NCBI GenBank assembly: GCA_947683425.1 | Contig: CANTUQ010000020.1 | Location: 372,001 to 436,000 of the forward strand | DNA from: Excoecaria cochinchinensis | Taxonomy: Eukaryota; Streptophyta; Magnoliopsida; Malpighiales; Euphorbiaceae | Direction: 5' to 3' | DNA: 64,000 bases | In this document: in pieces, positions 1 to 11,225 of the stretch | Position numbering within the stretch: the stretch's first letter is position 1 | How the letters are laid out: every line of letters starts with the position of its first letter | Translations under genes and position numbers: made by a program | The notes under the pieces: generated by a model | Database searches by the model: none | The model's input: only the letters and a program-made list of their open reading frames with translations | What the model was told of the DNA's origin: nothing

Positions 1-861
1 GATTGCTAGAATTAGTGCCTGTTTGGGATTCTGAGTCACTCTCGATAACCAGTGAATCATCTTCAATGGCAGAAGAGACCAGAGCTCCAACCACTCAAGA
101 CCTTGCCAACAGACTAGAGGATTTTGAGCGAAGGGTGTTGGAAATGATGGGGGAAATGGCTGAAAGGATCGCTCCTCCTCCTGCCGCACAACCACTAGTT
201 GCCCCATAACCATCGATAATCCCTCCTCAGGGGCAAGTTGAGCTTCCTATCAGTGAAGGGGCCTCAATTATGGGTAATATTGCTCATCAACCTATAGATG
301 AGCCTAAAGCTATTTTTGTGCCCGCTGAGCCAAGAAGGGCAAGGGTCCCTGATCCCAATGAGGATTTTCTAATGGAAGAGGAGGTTGAGGAGATAGCAGC
401 CCATCAAGCCGTGAAGTGTAGAGCACCTGGGGTAGAAGACGAAGCCATGAGGGGAATGAGGCAACAGATTGAGGCTATCACCCGCATGTTGACAGATGGT
501 AAGGGAATCAACCCCGAGGACAAAGATTTAGGGGATGAGGAGCTACTGCCCCAAAGGTTTAGGATGCCTGAGCTGCCAAAGTTCGATGGAACATCGGACC
601 CGTCTGCACACATCAAGCAATACACCCTGGTGATGAAGGGCACAGGGCTGACTAAGAGATAAAAAGTGGACTATTTTTATCTCAGTCTAGCGGGTCCGGC
701 AGTGGACTGGTATCATAGGCTGGATAGGAGATCTAAAGAGGACTGGGACCTTCTGATTGATGAATTCATGAAGCAGTACGACTGCAGCACTAGAATGGAG
801 GTCACCCTGAAGGACCTCGAGCTTCTACAACAAAAGAATGATGAGTTGTTCCATGAGTACC
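1..861 (+). pseudogene. gag: Tat-1 gag, N-terminal and capsid part
   Basis: Gag structural polyprotein of a Tat/Ogre-like element. The conserved start MAEET is at 66-68. A coiled-coil-like segment (RLEDFERRVLEMMGEMAERI) is followed by a Pro-rich, acidic linker and the capsid region (MPELPKFDGTSDPSAHIKQY, then DWYHRLDRRSKEDWDLL). One frame (starting at base 3) is used throughout, broken by TAA at 207-209 and TAA at 660-662. The second stop replaces a Gln that is intact in Tat-3 and Tat-4. At 861 the frame is cut inside a Leu codon by Tek-1 and resumes at 7057. The upstream reading also matches the acidic N-terminal exon of Tat-3 and Tat-4 gag. Confidence 0.9.
857..861. repeat. Left target-site duplication of Tek-1
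   Basis: GTACC at 857-861 matches GTAAC at 7052-7056 at four of five bases. The insert plus one TSD copy, taken out, leaves an uninterrupted gag frame, which confirms the boundaries. Confidence 0.8.
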
Positions 862-3662
862 TGTAACACCCCCATACCCCCTGGGAGGATATCGGGGTGC
901 CACGCGGACACATACGTATACACATACATATACATACACTAGCGGAAGTGGTAATAACAAATAATTAGAAATAAGTTGGGCCCAAATAAAATTACTTTTA
1001 CTATACATGTAAACTGTACATATTACCAAAAACTTTATACTTATACATGTTCATTTTTCGATTCATATACATATACTTTTAACATTTACATGTAACAACT
1101 ATACTCTTTATTACATAATGATGTTACTCAAAATGTAAAAACTCTATTTCTATTTTATACAAAAAGAAATCATAACAAAACTCCTAGTGGCCTTGACCCG
1201 CAGATGTCCGCTCACTGGTCCGAACCTGAAAACCTACACGGAAATAAACATCCGTGCTAAGCGATAACGCTTAGTGGGGATGAAAATAATGCAAAGGACT
1301 TCTTTACGAAGTCACAAATAATTCACACAATTCATGTAATAAAATCAACTAGCTCATGCATATAGCTTTTATACGTGTATAGGTTGCATGTTCAAATATC
1401 AAATACTATGAGCTCACTTATATATAACATCTACTCTTTTACTTATTCATGTACACTACAACTTGTGCATATCCTTTATTCAAATATACGCTATCATATG
1501 TCCACATTCAAGTAAACATATACTTGTATATAAACTGTCATGTACTTAAACATTTCTCTCATGTACTAAAACATTTAATCAGAACAATACTTTTAATCAT
1601 CTCATATTCACTGTACAATAACAATAAGCCTGAATTCCTTTCATGGTGGATACGGGTAACTCTGGATACTATTTACAGTATCTTACATGTGGAGAATTAA
1701 CTCAAACTCTATGGAATACACGAGATATTCTGAACTCTGGGCACAATTAAGGCCAACTCTAGCAGCTGGACTCTAGCCCTTTATAAGCATGCTTATCTAT
1801 CCACTACTATGGCACTCAGGCTTAACATAAAGACTCTATGCACTATATCATGTACATTACCCTCTCAAGCATTATAACATGATTCAATCATATGCACATT
1901 CAATATCATGCCATTTACAATCTTTAATACAATTATACATTGTTACTTTATTAGTTAAATTACCAATTTAATTATACTCATGTGCATTTCCCCGTTAATA
2001 ACAACTTTATAGTCATTTGCTAACCCTAAACATGCATAATAAGCTAAGGGGAAGGGTAAGGGGTTGACCCATGGAAACTAGGAACTCAAAAAGAAGAATA
2101 AAAAGCTTTATATGCATTGTTCTGTCGCGAGGTCGCGACCTGTGTCGCGATCGCGACAGAAGCTCGCCCTGGTGCCTTACGAGACTGCTTTTTTCCCTAA
2201 ACTTGCATCGCATAAATCACCATCTAGACCACATTTTTAGGCAAAGTGGTCTTCATAACAATTGTTTCCTAGGATGTTAAATTTCAAATTGGACAATTTT
2301 CAGGTCCTTTGGACATATAAAACTTAAGATATGACCTAAATAACCTCTACTGTTCCAGTGAACCCGCCATAACAGGGTCACCTACGTTTTAACTACTTTT
2401 TGGGATACGTAGAGTCAGAATTAGCTCAAGCACCCTCTTAGACATTTTTATCTATGGATCGTAGGTTTCAGATGGAATTTGAAACAACTCAATTGAAGCC
2501 CTATAACTCTACTTATCACAAATACAATACACAAAGGTCTGTTGACAAATAAGCAGAATTTAACAAAATCAAACTCTATCATCAACACACAAACTCAAAT
2601 GATCAAGTTACATACTTATAAACATATATACACATGTCATGAGCACTGAAAGCAATAAAAATGAACATCTTGAGCTAATTAAAGCTCAACAAGCATCTCT
2701 TTATTTCCACATGTCTTTGTTCAAGCATTTTTCATGTAAACACATGCAAAATTAACACAATCACACTCGATCCCTACCTTAGGTGGCTTAACCGCTTCTC
2801 TCTAATCGATTCATAGCTTCTCCTTTCCCTTCCCTAGCCTCTTATCCACAACTTTCACAAATCACATAGAAAACACTAGTTAAGCTTCTTCTCACTTTAA
2901 ATCAAAAACAGAAACCAAGTAGAAGAAGAAAACCAAACATGAAAGTCTATATCTTACCTCTTTAAAAGGATCAAGTCAAGCCCCACTCTTACTCATCAAA
3001 CCCTTCAAATGATCCACTTAAGAGCACCCATATGAGAAGAAAACAAACAAGGAATGGAGCACGACAAAAACCCAAGAGCCAAGAAAATAAAAGGAGGACA
3101 AAAGGCCAAATGCAGAAAATTGAAATTAGAAATGCTTAGAGAGTAGCCGGTCAACTCTTTTCCAACAACTAAAGCCAAATCCTCTTACACTAATTGCCAC
3201 CTACAAGCCATAAATGCCAACCATCTCATTTAATCCATCCATATCTTAAGCCAAGCCAAGTCAAGCCAAACAAAACCAAGTCAAGCCAAACAAAGCCAAG
3301 CCAAGTGTCTCTTCCCTAAAATGACACTTGGCACACTCCAACAATGCCACTTGTCAAACTCTTATGCCGCCACTTGTCACTCTTCTATGATGACACTTGT
3401 CACTCTTTTATGATGCCACGTGTCACAAAACCCATCTCAAGGTCCCTTAAAACCCACTTATGCAAGCATCTCACGAGAGGGTTCTGTCGCGCTCGCGACA
3501 GAACGCTCACATCCACTCTAACCAGCTATAGTTGGAAAACCGCTGGAGTGTTCTGTCACGCCCGCGACACTCGTCGTGCTCGTGACAGAACTCTCACACA
3601 CAACACCTACTTTTCTGAACAAAAACTCCATAATTCTTCTAGGGCCACTTTGGGGTGTTACA
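862..3662 (-). repeat. Tek-1 3' LTR
   Basis: Starts TGTAACACCCCCATACCCCC and ends GGGGTGTTACA on the plus strand. It aligns end to end with 4252-7051. It carries a complex of TCGCGA palindromes at 2120-2161, a perfect inverted repeat with 11-bp arms at 3481-3504, a degenerate copy near 3550-3591, short CAAGC/CAAAC repeats at 3240-3305, and repeated CACTTGTCA steps at 3345-3425. The small open frames inside are not conserved as proteins between the two LTRs. Confidence 0.9.
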
Positions 3663-3663
3663 A

Positions 3664-3678
3664 ATCTCTCCCCCTTAA
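3664..3678 (-). other. Tek-1 polypurine tract
   Basis: Minus strand reads TTAAGGGGGAGAGATT directly upstream of the 3' LTR. It would prime plus-strand DNA synthesis. Confidence 0.8.
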
Positions 3679-4234
3679 GAAATTTCATCCTCAAAATTTC
3701 CCCGCTAATCACTTGCACAGGTAAATCCTTAAACAGATCTCTGAATCGCTATCACTTACACCATACAGCTATCAAATCGTACATACTTCACACTTTCCTT
3801 AACGCACTGCACTCAAATCCATACTTCTTCTAAGCATTAAGCACTCAATGTATATCCTGTCAGCTTTTCTCAATGAAGCGCATACAATGATGTTTTTCAC
3901 ATACAAATGAGGGATGCAGATGAAATGGTCATGTAATAATTTATGTATGCGAGATGATGCAAAAATGCAATGTAAGCTACTATAATGCACTTTTCCCATC
4001 CCCATGTTTCACTATGCTTATGTGTACATGATTCAAGGAGATAGCTGACAGGTATACGGAGTGTCACCTCAAACTCTTACCAATTCACATCTGCCGCTGT
4101 CTCTTCTATGCTCTCACGCGAGTCGGACTCCATCTATACTTTACACAAACGACATCTGCATTAGGCAACAACTCTAGACAAACTCTGACATTAACCTATA
4201 CTCTACATCTTATAGACCAGAACCTCAAACCTAA

Positions 4235-4246
4235 GCTCTGATACCA
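4235..4246 (-). other. Tek-1 primer binding site (initiator tRNA-Met type)
   Basis: Minus strand TGGTATCAGAGC, five bases from the 5' LTR. This is the classic plant initiator-Met PBS used by Tekay/Del and many Copia elements, and it fixes the orientation of Tek-1. Confidence 0.9.
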
Positions 4247-4251
4247 CTAAA

Positions 4252-7051
4252 TGTAACACCCCCATACCCCCTGGAAGGATATCGAGGCACCACGCGGACA
4301 CATACGTATACACATACATATACATACACTAGCAGAAGTGGTAATAACAAATAATTAGAAATAAGTTGGGCCCAAACAAAATTACTTTTACTATACATGT
4401 AAACTATACATATTTCCAAAAACTTTATACTTATACATGTTCATTTTTCGATTCATATACATATACTTTTAACATTTACATGTAACAACTATACTCTTTA
4501 TTACATAATGATGTTACTCAAAATATAAAAACTCTATTTTTATTTTATACAAAAAGAAATCATAACAAAACTCCTAGTGGCCTTGACCCGCAGATGTCCG
4601 CTCACTAGTCCGAACCTGAAAACCTACACGGAAATAAACATCCGTGCTAAGCGATAACGCTTAGTGGGGATGAAAATAATGCAAAGGACTTCTTTACGAA
4701 GTCACAAATAATTCACACAATTCATGTAATAAAATCAACTAGCTCATGCATATAGCTTTTATACGTGTATAGGTTGCATATTCAAATATCAAATACTATG
4801 AGCTCACATATATATAACATCTACTCTTTTACTTATTCATGTACACTACAACTTGTACATATCCTTTATTCAAATATACGCTATCATATGTCCACATTCA
4901 AGTAAACATATACTTGTATATAAACTGTCATGTACTTAAACATTTCTGTCATGTACTAAAACATTTAATCAGAACAATACTTTTAATCATCTCATATTCA
5001 CTGTACAATAACAATAAGCCTGAATTCCTTTCATGGTGGATACGGGTAACTCTGGATACTGTTTACAGTATCTTACATGTGGAGAATTAACTCAAACTCT
5101 ATGGAATACACGAGATATTCCGAACTCTGGGCACAATTAAGGCCAACTCTAGCAGCTGCACTCTAGCCATTTATAAGCATGCTTATCTATCCACTACTAA
5201 GGCACTCAGGCTTAACATAAAGACTCTATGCACTATATCATGTACATTACCCTCTCAAGCATTATAACATGATTCAATCATATGCACATTCAATATCATG
5301 CCATTTACAATCTTTAATACAATTATACATTGTTACTTTATTAGTTAAATTACCAATTTAATTATACTCATGTGCATTTCCCCGTTAATAACAACTTTAT
5401 AGTCATTTGCTAACCCTAAACAAGCATAATAAGCTAAGGGGAAGGGTAAGGGGTTGACCCATGGCAACTAGGAGCTCAAAAAGAAGAAAAAATAGTTTTA
5501 TATGCATTGTTCTGTCGCGAGGTCGCGACAGAAGCTCGCCCTGGTGCCTTACGAGACTGCTTTTTACCCTAAACTTGCATCGCATAAATCACCATCTAAA
5601 CCACATTTTTAGGCAAAGTGGTCTTCATAACCATTGTTCCCTAGGATGTTTCATTTCAAATGGGACAATTTTCAGGTCATTTGGACCTCGAAAACCTAAG
5701 ATATAACCTAAATAACCTCTATTGTTCCAGTGAACCCGCCAGAACAGGGTCACCTACGTTTTAACTACTTTTTGGGATACGTAGAGTCAGAATTGGCTCA
5801 AGCACCCTCTTAGACATTTTTAGCTACAGATCGTGGGTTTCAAATTCAATTTGAATCAACTCAATTGAAGCCTTATAACTCTACTTATCACAAATACAAT
5901 ACACAGAGGTCTGATGATAAATAAGCAGAATTTCACAAAATTAAACTCTATCATCAACACACACACTCAAATAATCAAGTTACGTACTTATAAACATATA
6001 TACACATGTCATGAGCACTGCAAGCAATCAAAATGAACATGTTGAGCTAATTAAAGCTCAACAAGCATCTCTTTATTTCCACATGTCTTTGTTCAAGCAT
6101 TTTTCATGTAAACACATGCAAAATTAACACAATCACACTCGATCCCTACCTTAGGTGGCTTAACCGCTTCTCTCTAATCGATTCATAGCTTCTCCTTTCC
6201 CTTCCCTAGCCTCTTATCCACAACTTTCACAAATCACATAGAAAACACTAGTTAAGCTTCTTCTCACTTTAAATCAAAAACAGAAACCAAGTAGAAGAAG
6301 AAAACCAAACATGAAAGTCTATATCTTACCTCTTTAAAAGGATCAAGTCAAGCCCCACTCTTACTCATCAAACCCTTCAAATGATCCACTTAAGAGCACC
6401 CAAATGAGAAGAAAACAAACAAGGAATGGAGCACGACAAAAACCCAAGAGCCAAGAAAATAAAAGGAGGACAAAAGGCCAAATGCAGAAAATTGAAATTA
6501 GAAATGCTTAGAGAGTAGCCGGTCAACTCTTTTCCAACAACTAAAGCCAAATCCTCTTACACTAATTGCCACCTACAAGCCATAAATGCCAACCATCTCA
6601 TTTAATCCATCCATATCTTAAGCCAAGCCAAGCCAAGCCAAACAAAACCAAGTCAAGCCAAACTAAGCCAATCCAAGTGTCTCTTCCCTAAAATGACACT
6701 TGGCACACTCCAACAATGCCACTTGTCAAACTCTTATGCCGCCACTTGTCACTCTTCTATGATGACACTTGTCACTCTTTTATGATGCCACGTGTCACAA
6801 AACCCATCTCAAGGTCTCTTAAAATCCACTTATGCAAGCATCTCATGAGAGGGTTCTATCGCGCTCGCGACGCTTGTCGCGCTCGCGACAGAACGCTCAA
6901 ATCCACTCTAACCAGCTGTAGTTGGAAAACTGCTAGAGTGTTCTGTCGCGCCCCCGACACTCATCGCGCTCGCGATAGAACTCTCACACACAACACCTAC
7001 TTTTCCGAACAAAAACTCCGTAATTCTTCTAGTGCCACTTTGGGTGTTACA
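4252..7051 (-). repeat. Tek-1 5' LTR
   Basis: Homologous to 862-3662 along its full length. Differences include the palindrome clusters: at 5511-5533 it has a single short palindrome where the left LTR has a longer compound one, while at about 6853-6894 it has two tandem palindromes where the left LTR has one. On the minus strand it starts TGTAACACCC and ends GGTGTTACA. Confidence 0.9.
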
Positions 7052-7056
7052 GTAAC
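7052..7056. repeat. Right target-site duplication of Tek-1
   Basis: GTAAC, partner of GTACC at 857-861, with one mismatch. Confidence 0.8.
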
Positions 7057-7660
7057 TCACTAGGTGGAGAAATAGGGTCATGGAGATGAAGCGGAAACCT
7101 GACACCACTGATCAAATCAGATTGTTCATCAAGAACTCCTGCCCTTACTTGAGGGACTTGCTCAGCATCAAGGGGCTCAGAGATTGGGAGTCGCTCAATG
7201 ATATTGCTGTGGAGGCTGAGGTGACCTACCTAGCAAGAAAGCCAGCCAAAATAACTTTGCTGGGAGGAACTTTGGGAACCAGTCAGGATACAGATCAGGC
7301 GGGGCTGGAAGCAGTAATAACAGAAATGGCAAAATAGCCCAGCTCTCAGCCATCGGAGCAGAACAGGGCTAGCGGTAATTTTCTAACTTGGGTCGGCCTC
7401 TATCCTGGGTGTTGGAGAGACTAATCAAGGAGGGCAAGTTGCAACCATTGCCGCCCAGACCAGCCTTAAGTCAGGGACAGCCGGGGCGTAAGAGTGATCA
7501 ATACTGCGCCTATTATCAACACACTGGGCACCTAACAGACCATTGCCGAATCTTGAGGGGTAAGATCCAGGATCTCATAGACTCTAAATAGATCATGGAC
7601 CCTGAAAATAGGGAGAAGAAGAAGAAGACGAGCTACATTGCAGTTCCCCCACCATGAGTT
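7057..7660 (+). pseudogene. gag: Tat-1 gag, C-terminal part with zinc knuckle
   Basis: Continues gag from base 861. It contains the conserved capsid end (MKRKPDTTDQIRLFIKNSCP, then LRDWESLNDIAVEAE) and a nucleocapsid zinc knuckle of the form YCxxYxxxGHxTDxC at about 7498-7545. A frameshift lies near 7243-7250, where the Asn/Gly/Ser-rich linker leaves the frame used upstream. Stops follow near 7371 and 7377, and a TAG at 7589-7591 replaces the Gln seen in Tat-3. The end of gag, rich in Lys followed by several Pro, is at about 7657, as in Tat-4. Confidence 0.85.
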
Positions 7661-8388
7661 TGATCGGTCCTGGCCAGATGAGTACGTTGCTGTCGCTTGT
7701 CAGGAGGGTGGAAGAGAAGACTACATTTTTTTAGATGCTTTATTTCTTTTTACTTCAAGAACTTTTTATGACAGTTTAGTTATTGTAATGTGATGAACAA
7801 TTTATGTTTATTTGTATGGTATTTCTAATGATTTTATTTCTTATGATCACGATGCATCCTTTAATTTTTGAAATTAACCCAATTAATACAACCCCGTCTA
7901 ATCTCAGAACTTTGGGGAATCCAAACAAAATCTTGATAGCATCTGATGTAACTCTTAAAGAGAGGATAATTTAAAGAGAAAATAAAAAAATGACATAAAA
8001 GAGCTTTTGCCTGGACCTGGTATGACATGCTGAAGATTAACAAGGACATTCTTGAGATCAATGCTGCCTCCACTTGCCAACATGACGACGAACAAAATTT
8101 TGAAAGCCATTCTTTTGCACCCCCAACATTTGGGATGCATATGGTGCTGCCAAATAAAATCAAACTTCAAGAGCTACATTAGGAGTTAGACGAATAAAAC
8201 TCAAGACCTTCACGAGGAAAATATAACACATCAGAACCGAACTGCGTGACCCCTTTCCTCCAAACCATTTGAAATGTGTACCCCAAAACCAATCGAGATT
8301 GACCTTTAACCATCCGGAACCCATATAGCCAAACTTAAAAGGATAGCTCTTTACCTTTTAAAAAAAATACACAAAAAAAAAAATATAC
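7661..8388 (+). pseudogene. Tat-1 pol-linker remnant and flanking non-coding sequence
   Basis: No usable open frame. Bases 7730-7975 align with the segment of Tat-2 between protease and RT (14280-14560), including the run corresponding to ISRTLGNPNKILIASDVT. After that the similarity to Tat-2 stops: everything from RT onward is missing. Bases 7980-8340 align, inverted, with 22930-23330 of Tat-3, so the two elements share this deletion derivative. The last 40 bases are A-rich and are where Tat-2 inserted. Confidence 0.7.
8384..8388. repeat. Left target-site duplication of Tat-2
   Basis: TATAC at 8384-8388 against CATAC at 39223-39227, four of five bases identical. Both flanks lie in the same A-rich tract of Tat-1. 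Confidence 0.65.
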
Positions 8389-10439
8389 TGTAAGCATCGT
8401 GTCCCGGAGCGGTCCGGATCAGAGATTACCCTATGATGAAATCAGTGTCCGAGCCTGTACAAACGGTTTGGATTCGGAGGTTTTAGTCCCATACTCCACG
8501 AGAAATGAGTCTTTTCACCTTTCGTCGGCAGAGGGGGAGAAAACAGGGAATTTTTGAGTCAAAAAGTATTTTTTTCGCGATAGACGGTCAGCCCGTCTGT
8601 TAGAGGCCAGCCCGTCGCTTGGGGTCACAAACGGCCCATAATTTTTTCGATGCCCGTCGGAAGGCTCCGCCTATTTCGGAACACGCCACCTGGTTTCCCG
8701 GAGCACGTAACCTCTCCGACGCCCGTCGGTGGAAATGGCAGGGCCGTCGGATGAATCCTTGTGTTAGAAGGATTCTTCCGACGCCCGTCTCCAAATCCGA
8801 CGCCCGTCGGTCGTGCCTGGCCTATAAAAGCTTTGATTTTCTTCCTAAAAAGGGTTCCAAAATTTTTCAGGATGGGAAACTCTACCCAAATTCAAGCATA
8901 TTTTCTCTCTCTTCCAGCAAACACATATATTAAGAAATTTCTTTTAATTTGAGAATCAAACCGTTAAAAAGGAGCTAAAACTAATTAGTTTTCTTCGGGT
9001 TTTGGATTCCATAGTCAGTCTTTTTGAGGGGTTAAGAAGGAAACAATCTATTTTCCTCTTTCCTAACCTTTCATTTCATTTCTCGTGGAGCTCACGGGAC
9101 TCTAATCGACACCAAGAATCTCACTAAAACTTTATCTGAGGGTAAATATTCCGGACTTATTCTCCGTGTTATTTCATCTTTATCCTTTATTTTTGTTGTT
9201 CTTTTGGCTTTTTGCTTTCACTTCTCTTTATTTTGATTCTCTTCATCTTATTTTGTGATAAAAACCCATTTTTACTTTGAAAAAGAGAGTTTTCACAATT
9301 TATTTTCGGAGGCAGTGGTGACCGACGGGTCATTTGCTTCACCGACGCCCGTCGGTCACCCCACTCACAGACGCCCTCTCTCTTGAGTGAGCGATGGGAC
9401 ACGTTAGTCATTTTGACTGATGCCCGTCGCTCACTCGATAGAGGCCGTCGCTGTGTCTATCTCCACATTTCCAAATCTCTTCTATTTCTCTCAAGTCTTT
9501 TGACTTCATTTATGTTGAGCTTTCATATATTAACATCTTTTAACTTTCTGTGAGCATATATTGATTTTCTTAGACTATCTTGAGCTCGAGGGGCAATCTA
9601 CCATGCTTGGAGGATTCCGTCCGGTTTAGTTTTCTAACCTTCTTGGTTATTTCCTTTATTTGCTTATTCATTAATTATTCTATGCACATGAGTATACCCT
9701 TCTTGTATCCCGCTAAATATAAAAATTGATTAATGTTTTATATTCAATAAAATGAGGTTTTCATAAACGTAAGGACCCAATGTCCTATTTTTATCCAATA
9801 AAAATCCTCATAATAAAATAGCCATTTTGATAATGATGCATGCGGGGACCAAAGTCCTCAAAATAAGCAATGCCCCGATTTGTGCATGTATCGCACATTT
9901 ATAAAAGGGAGTTGTATTCCGCTCCTTGTATTATTGTAATTTATTGCTTTCGCTATTTACTTGCTCATTTACTGCTTTCCATATGTGACTAAATGCGCCT
10001 TTAATCAATTGCATCGTGTGGAGAGAGAGCGAATTAATGATAATTAAAATTTGATCATAAAATAATCAAGGTAGAAATAGATGAGAAGTCCCGAACCCAG
10101 CTCTGATCTTTGGGCTCATAGAGGCGAGAGGTTTACCCTTCAAGACACCTCTTGTGTCATGAGATTTTGGCGTTAATCCTAGGCTCCTTAGGGCGAGAGG
10201 TTTACCCTCCAAGACCCCTCTGGTTGGCCCAAAATGGATACTAAGTGCAGTCTTAGGCTCTCCGAGGTGAGAAAAACTTTCCCAATGTTCTATTGGGTGG
10301 CGACTCCATGAAACCTCCTTGTTGCCCAACATAGACGCACTTGCGATTTATTGCAAGCTGTTAGCGGGCCCTCAAATGCCCAGATCACCCTCAAGCGAGC
10401 GGTCACACGGGCGGCCGCGGGGATCCGACGCGCGTCACA
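8389..10439 (+). repeat. Tat-2 5' LTR (2051 bp)
   Basis: Starts TGTAAGCATCGTGTCCCGG and ends CGACGCGCGTCACA. The partner is 37173-39222; the two are about 96-97% identical by eye. Several GACGCCCGTC/GACGGGC-type palindromic motifs lie between 8580 and 8815, upstream of a TATA box at 8823, and again at 9320-9450 downstream of it. The section with AATAAA-like signals around 9745-9830 could hold the polyadenylation site. Confidence 0.92.
8823..8830 (+). promoter_or_regulatory. TATA box of the Tat-2 5' LTR
   Basis: TATAAAAG in the context GGCCTATAAAAGC, conserved in the 3' LTR at 37607-37614. It probably sets the U3/R boundary some 30 bases downstream. The GACGCCCGTC motifs end immediately upstream. 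Confidence 0.75.
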
Positions 10440-10440
10440 G

Positions 10441-10459
10441 TGGTGACTCCACTGTGGAC
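10441..10459 (+). other. Tat-2 primer binding site
   Basis: TGGTGACTCCACTGTGGAC, one base after the LTR. Tat-3 has TGGCGACTCCACTGGGGAC and Tat-4 TGGCGACTCCGCTGGGG at the same place. This is the usual Tat/Ogre PBS type; I did not assign the tRNA. Two changes from Tat-3 suggest decay. Confidence 0.85.
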
Positions 10460-11225
10460 ATATGGTTTGAAACTTCAATTTGAAAACACCTCATTTAACA
10501 TTTATGGTTAAAATTTAATTCATAAATTCGCTTTCTCTCATTTGCATTCGCATCCCATAAGAGCCTTAGAATATGCTAGTTTGGTCCCTCTATTAGCCCC
10601 GGTGCGTTCCTGAAGCACGACCCTATTTTCACTCAATTTAGGGAAGTGTTAAGGATAATCACCAGCCCAAGCCTCGTGCCTCAATGGTATATCAGAATGA
10701 TGACCCGATCTGTCGTTATGCTCGTGATGAGCTAGACCTGTCGGCAGGGATCATGCTTGGGTAGCCCTAAAGTAACATCTCCCTTGTCCAAAGCTCATGT
10801 AGTGGCCGTAGCTACTTTCCACAGGTGATATGAACCGTAATTCTATGCTTGCTGTATGGATCCTCATGTATTGGGTGAGTCCAGATGTCTTGCTTGGTAA
10901 CCTAGCCAAAGGCTTTCATGCCTCGGTAGGGCCATGTCGAATTTTTTGGAATGTCCAAATACATGATGATCATTATCCATTCGCTTGTACATTAGCATAG
11001 GAGTGTCATGCTGCCAGTTTTTCGCCGTGCACCATGCGTGTCCATTGGGTCCCTCGTTGACCCTTGGGCTAATCCTGCCTAGGAAAGAGACCGCGCGACC
11101 ACGTGTGTGGGAGAAATAAGGGTGGAAGGACCTACTTGCTTGCTTGTGTTGTGTGGGTGTTGCATATCACGACCACGCATTGCATCTACATTCCATGCAT
11201 CATATCTAACGCCTTGTCCCTGCAG
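10460..11225 (+). other. Tat-2 untranslated leader with conserved block and 3' splice site
   Basis: No gene. Bases about 10555-10810 align with the leaders of Tat-3 (26745-26985) and Tat-4 (53810-54040), both inverted. The shared part includes GTGCGTTCCTGAAGCACGA, a strong local inverted pattern, and AGGGAAGTGTTAAGGATAAT. Such conservation between coding and gag-only elements is what a packaging or dimerisation signal would look like; that role is inference. The leader ends with a branch-point-like TCTAAC (11205-11210), a pyrimidine run and CAG (11223-11225). Confidence 0.7.
11205..11225 (+). promoter_or_regulatory. Putative 3' splice site before Tat-2 gag
   Basis: TCTAAC, then a pyrimidine-rich stretch, then CAG, followed by CCATCATAGAT. 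Tat-3 and Tat-4 have CTAAC and TTTCAG or TTTTTTCAG at the homologous place, followed by the same CCATC(A/C)TAGAT with identical reading phase (two bases, then ATC). Donor not identified. Confidence 0.6.

Larger units (their letters stand above)
3663..4251 (-). other. Tek-1 internal region, no coding content
   Basis: Only 589 bp between the LTRs. On the minus strand it runs PBS, unrecognised AT-rich sequence, a few codons resembling the end of a chromovirus pol, then PPT. No open frame is convincing. This is all that remains of the internal domain. Confidence 0.8.
862..7051 (-). mobile_element. Tek-1, non-autonomous LTR element with 2.8-kb LTRs and 0.6-kb interior
   Basis: Two direct repeats, 862-3662 (2801 bp) and 4252-7051 (2800 bp), each TGTAACACC...GGTGTTACA, flank a 589-bp interior. 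A PBS read on the minus strand (TGGTATCAGAGC, the initiator-tRNA-Met type) adjoins the right repeat and a PPT adjoins the left one, so the element is minus-oriented with its 5' LTR at the right. Minus-strand sequence just before the PPT reads NFEDEI then stop, like the extreme end of pol in Tekay/Del chromoviruses; the lineage call is inference. There is no gag, RT or integrase. Large LTRs with almost no interior make it a LARD/TRIM-like derivative that must be moved in trans. The repeats differ by a few percent by eye, so it is not recent. Confidence 0.9.

Noticed and set aside
1449..2280. Small ORFs in the Tek-1 LTR repeated at 4839-5706
   Set aside because: They repeat because the LTRs repeat; frames are broken differently in the two copies, so no selection for protein.
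8389..10439. This LTR as 3' LTR of the gag-only element on its left (LTR shared between two elements by recombination)
   Set aside because: The near-matching TSD with 39223-39227 and the continuation of Tat-1 after 39227 show it is the 5' LTR of an element inserted into Tat-1.
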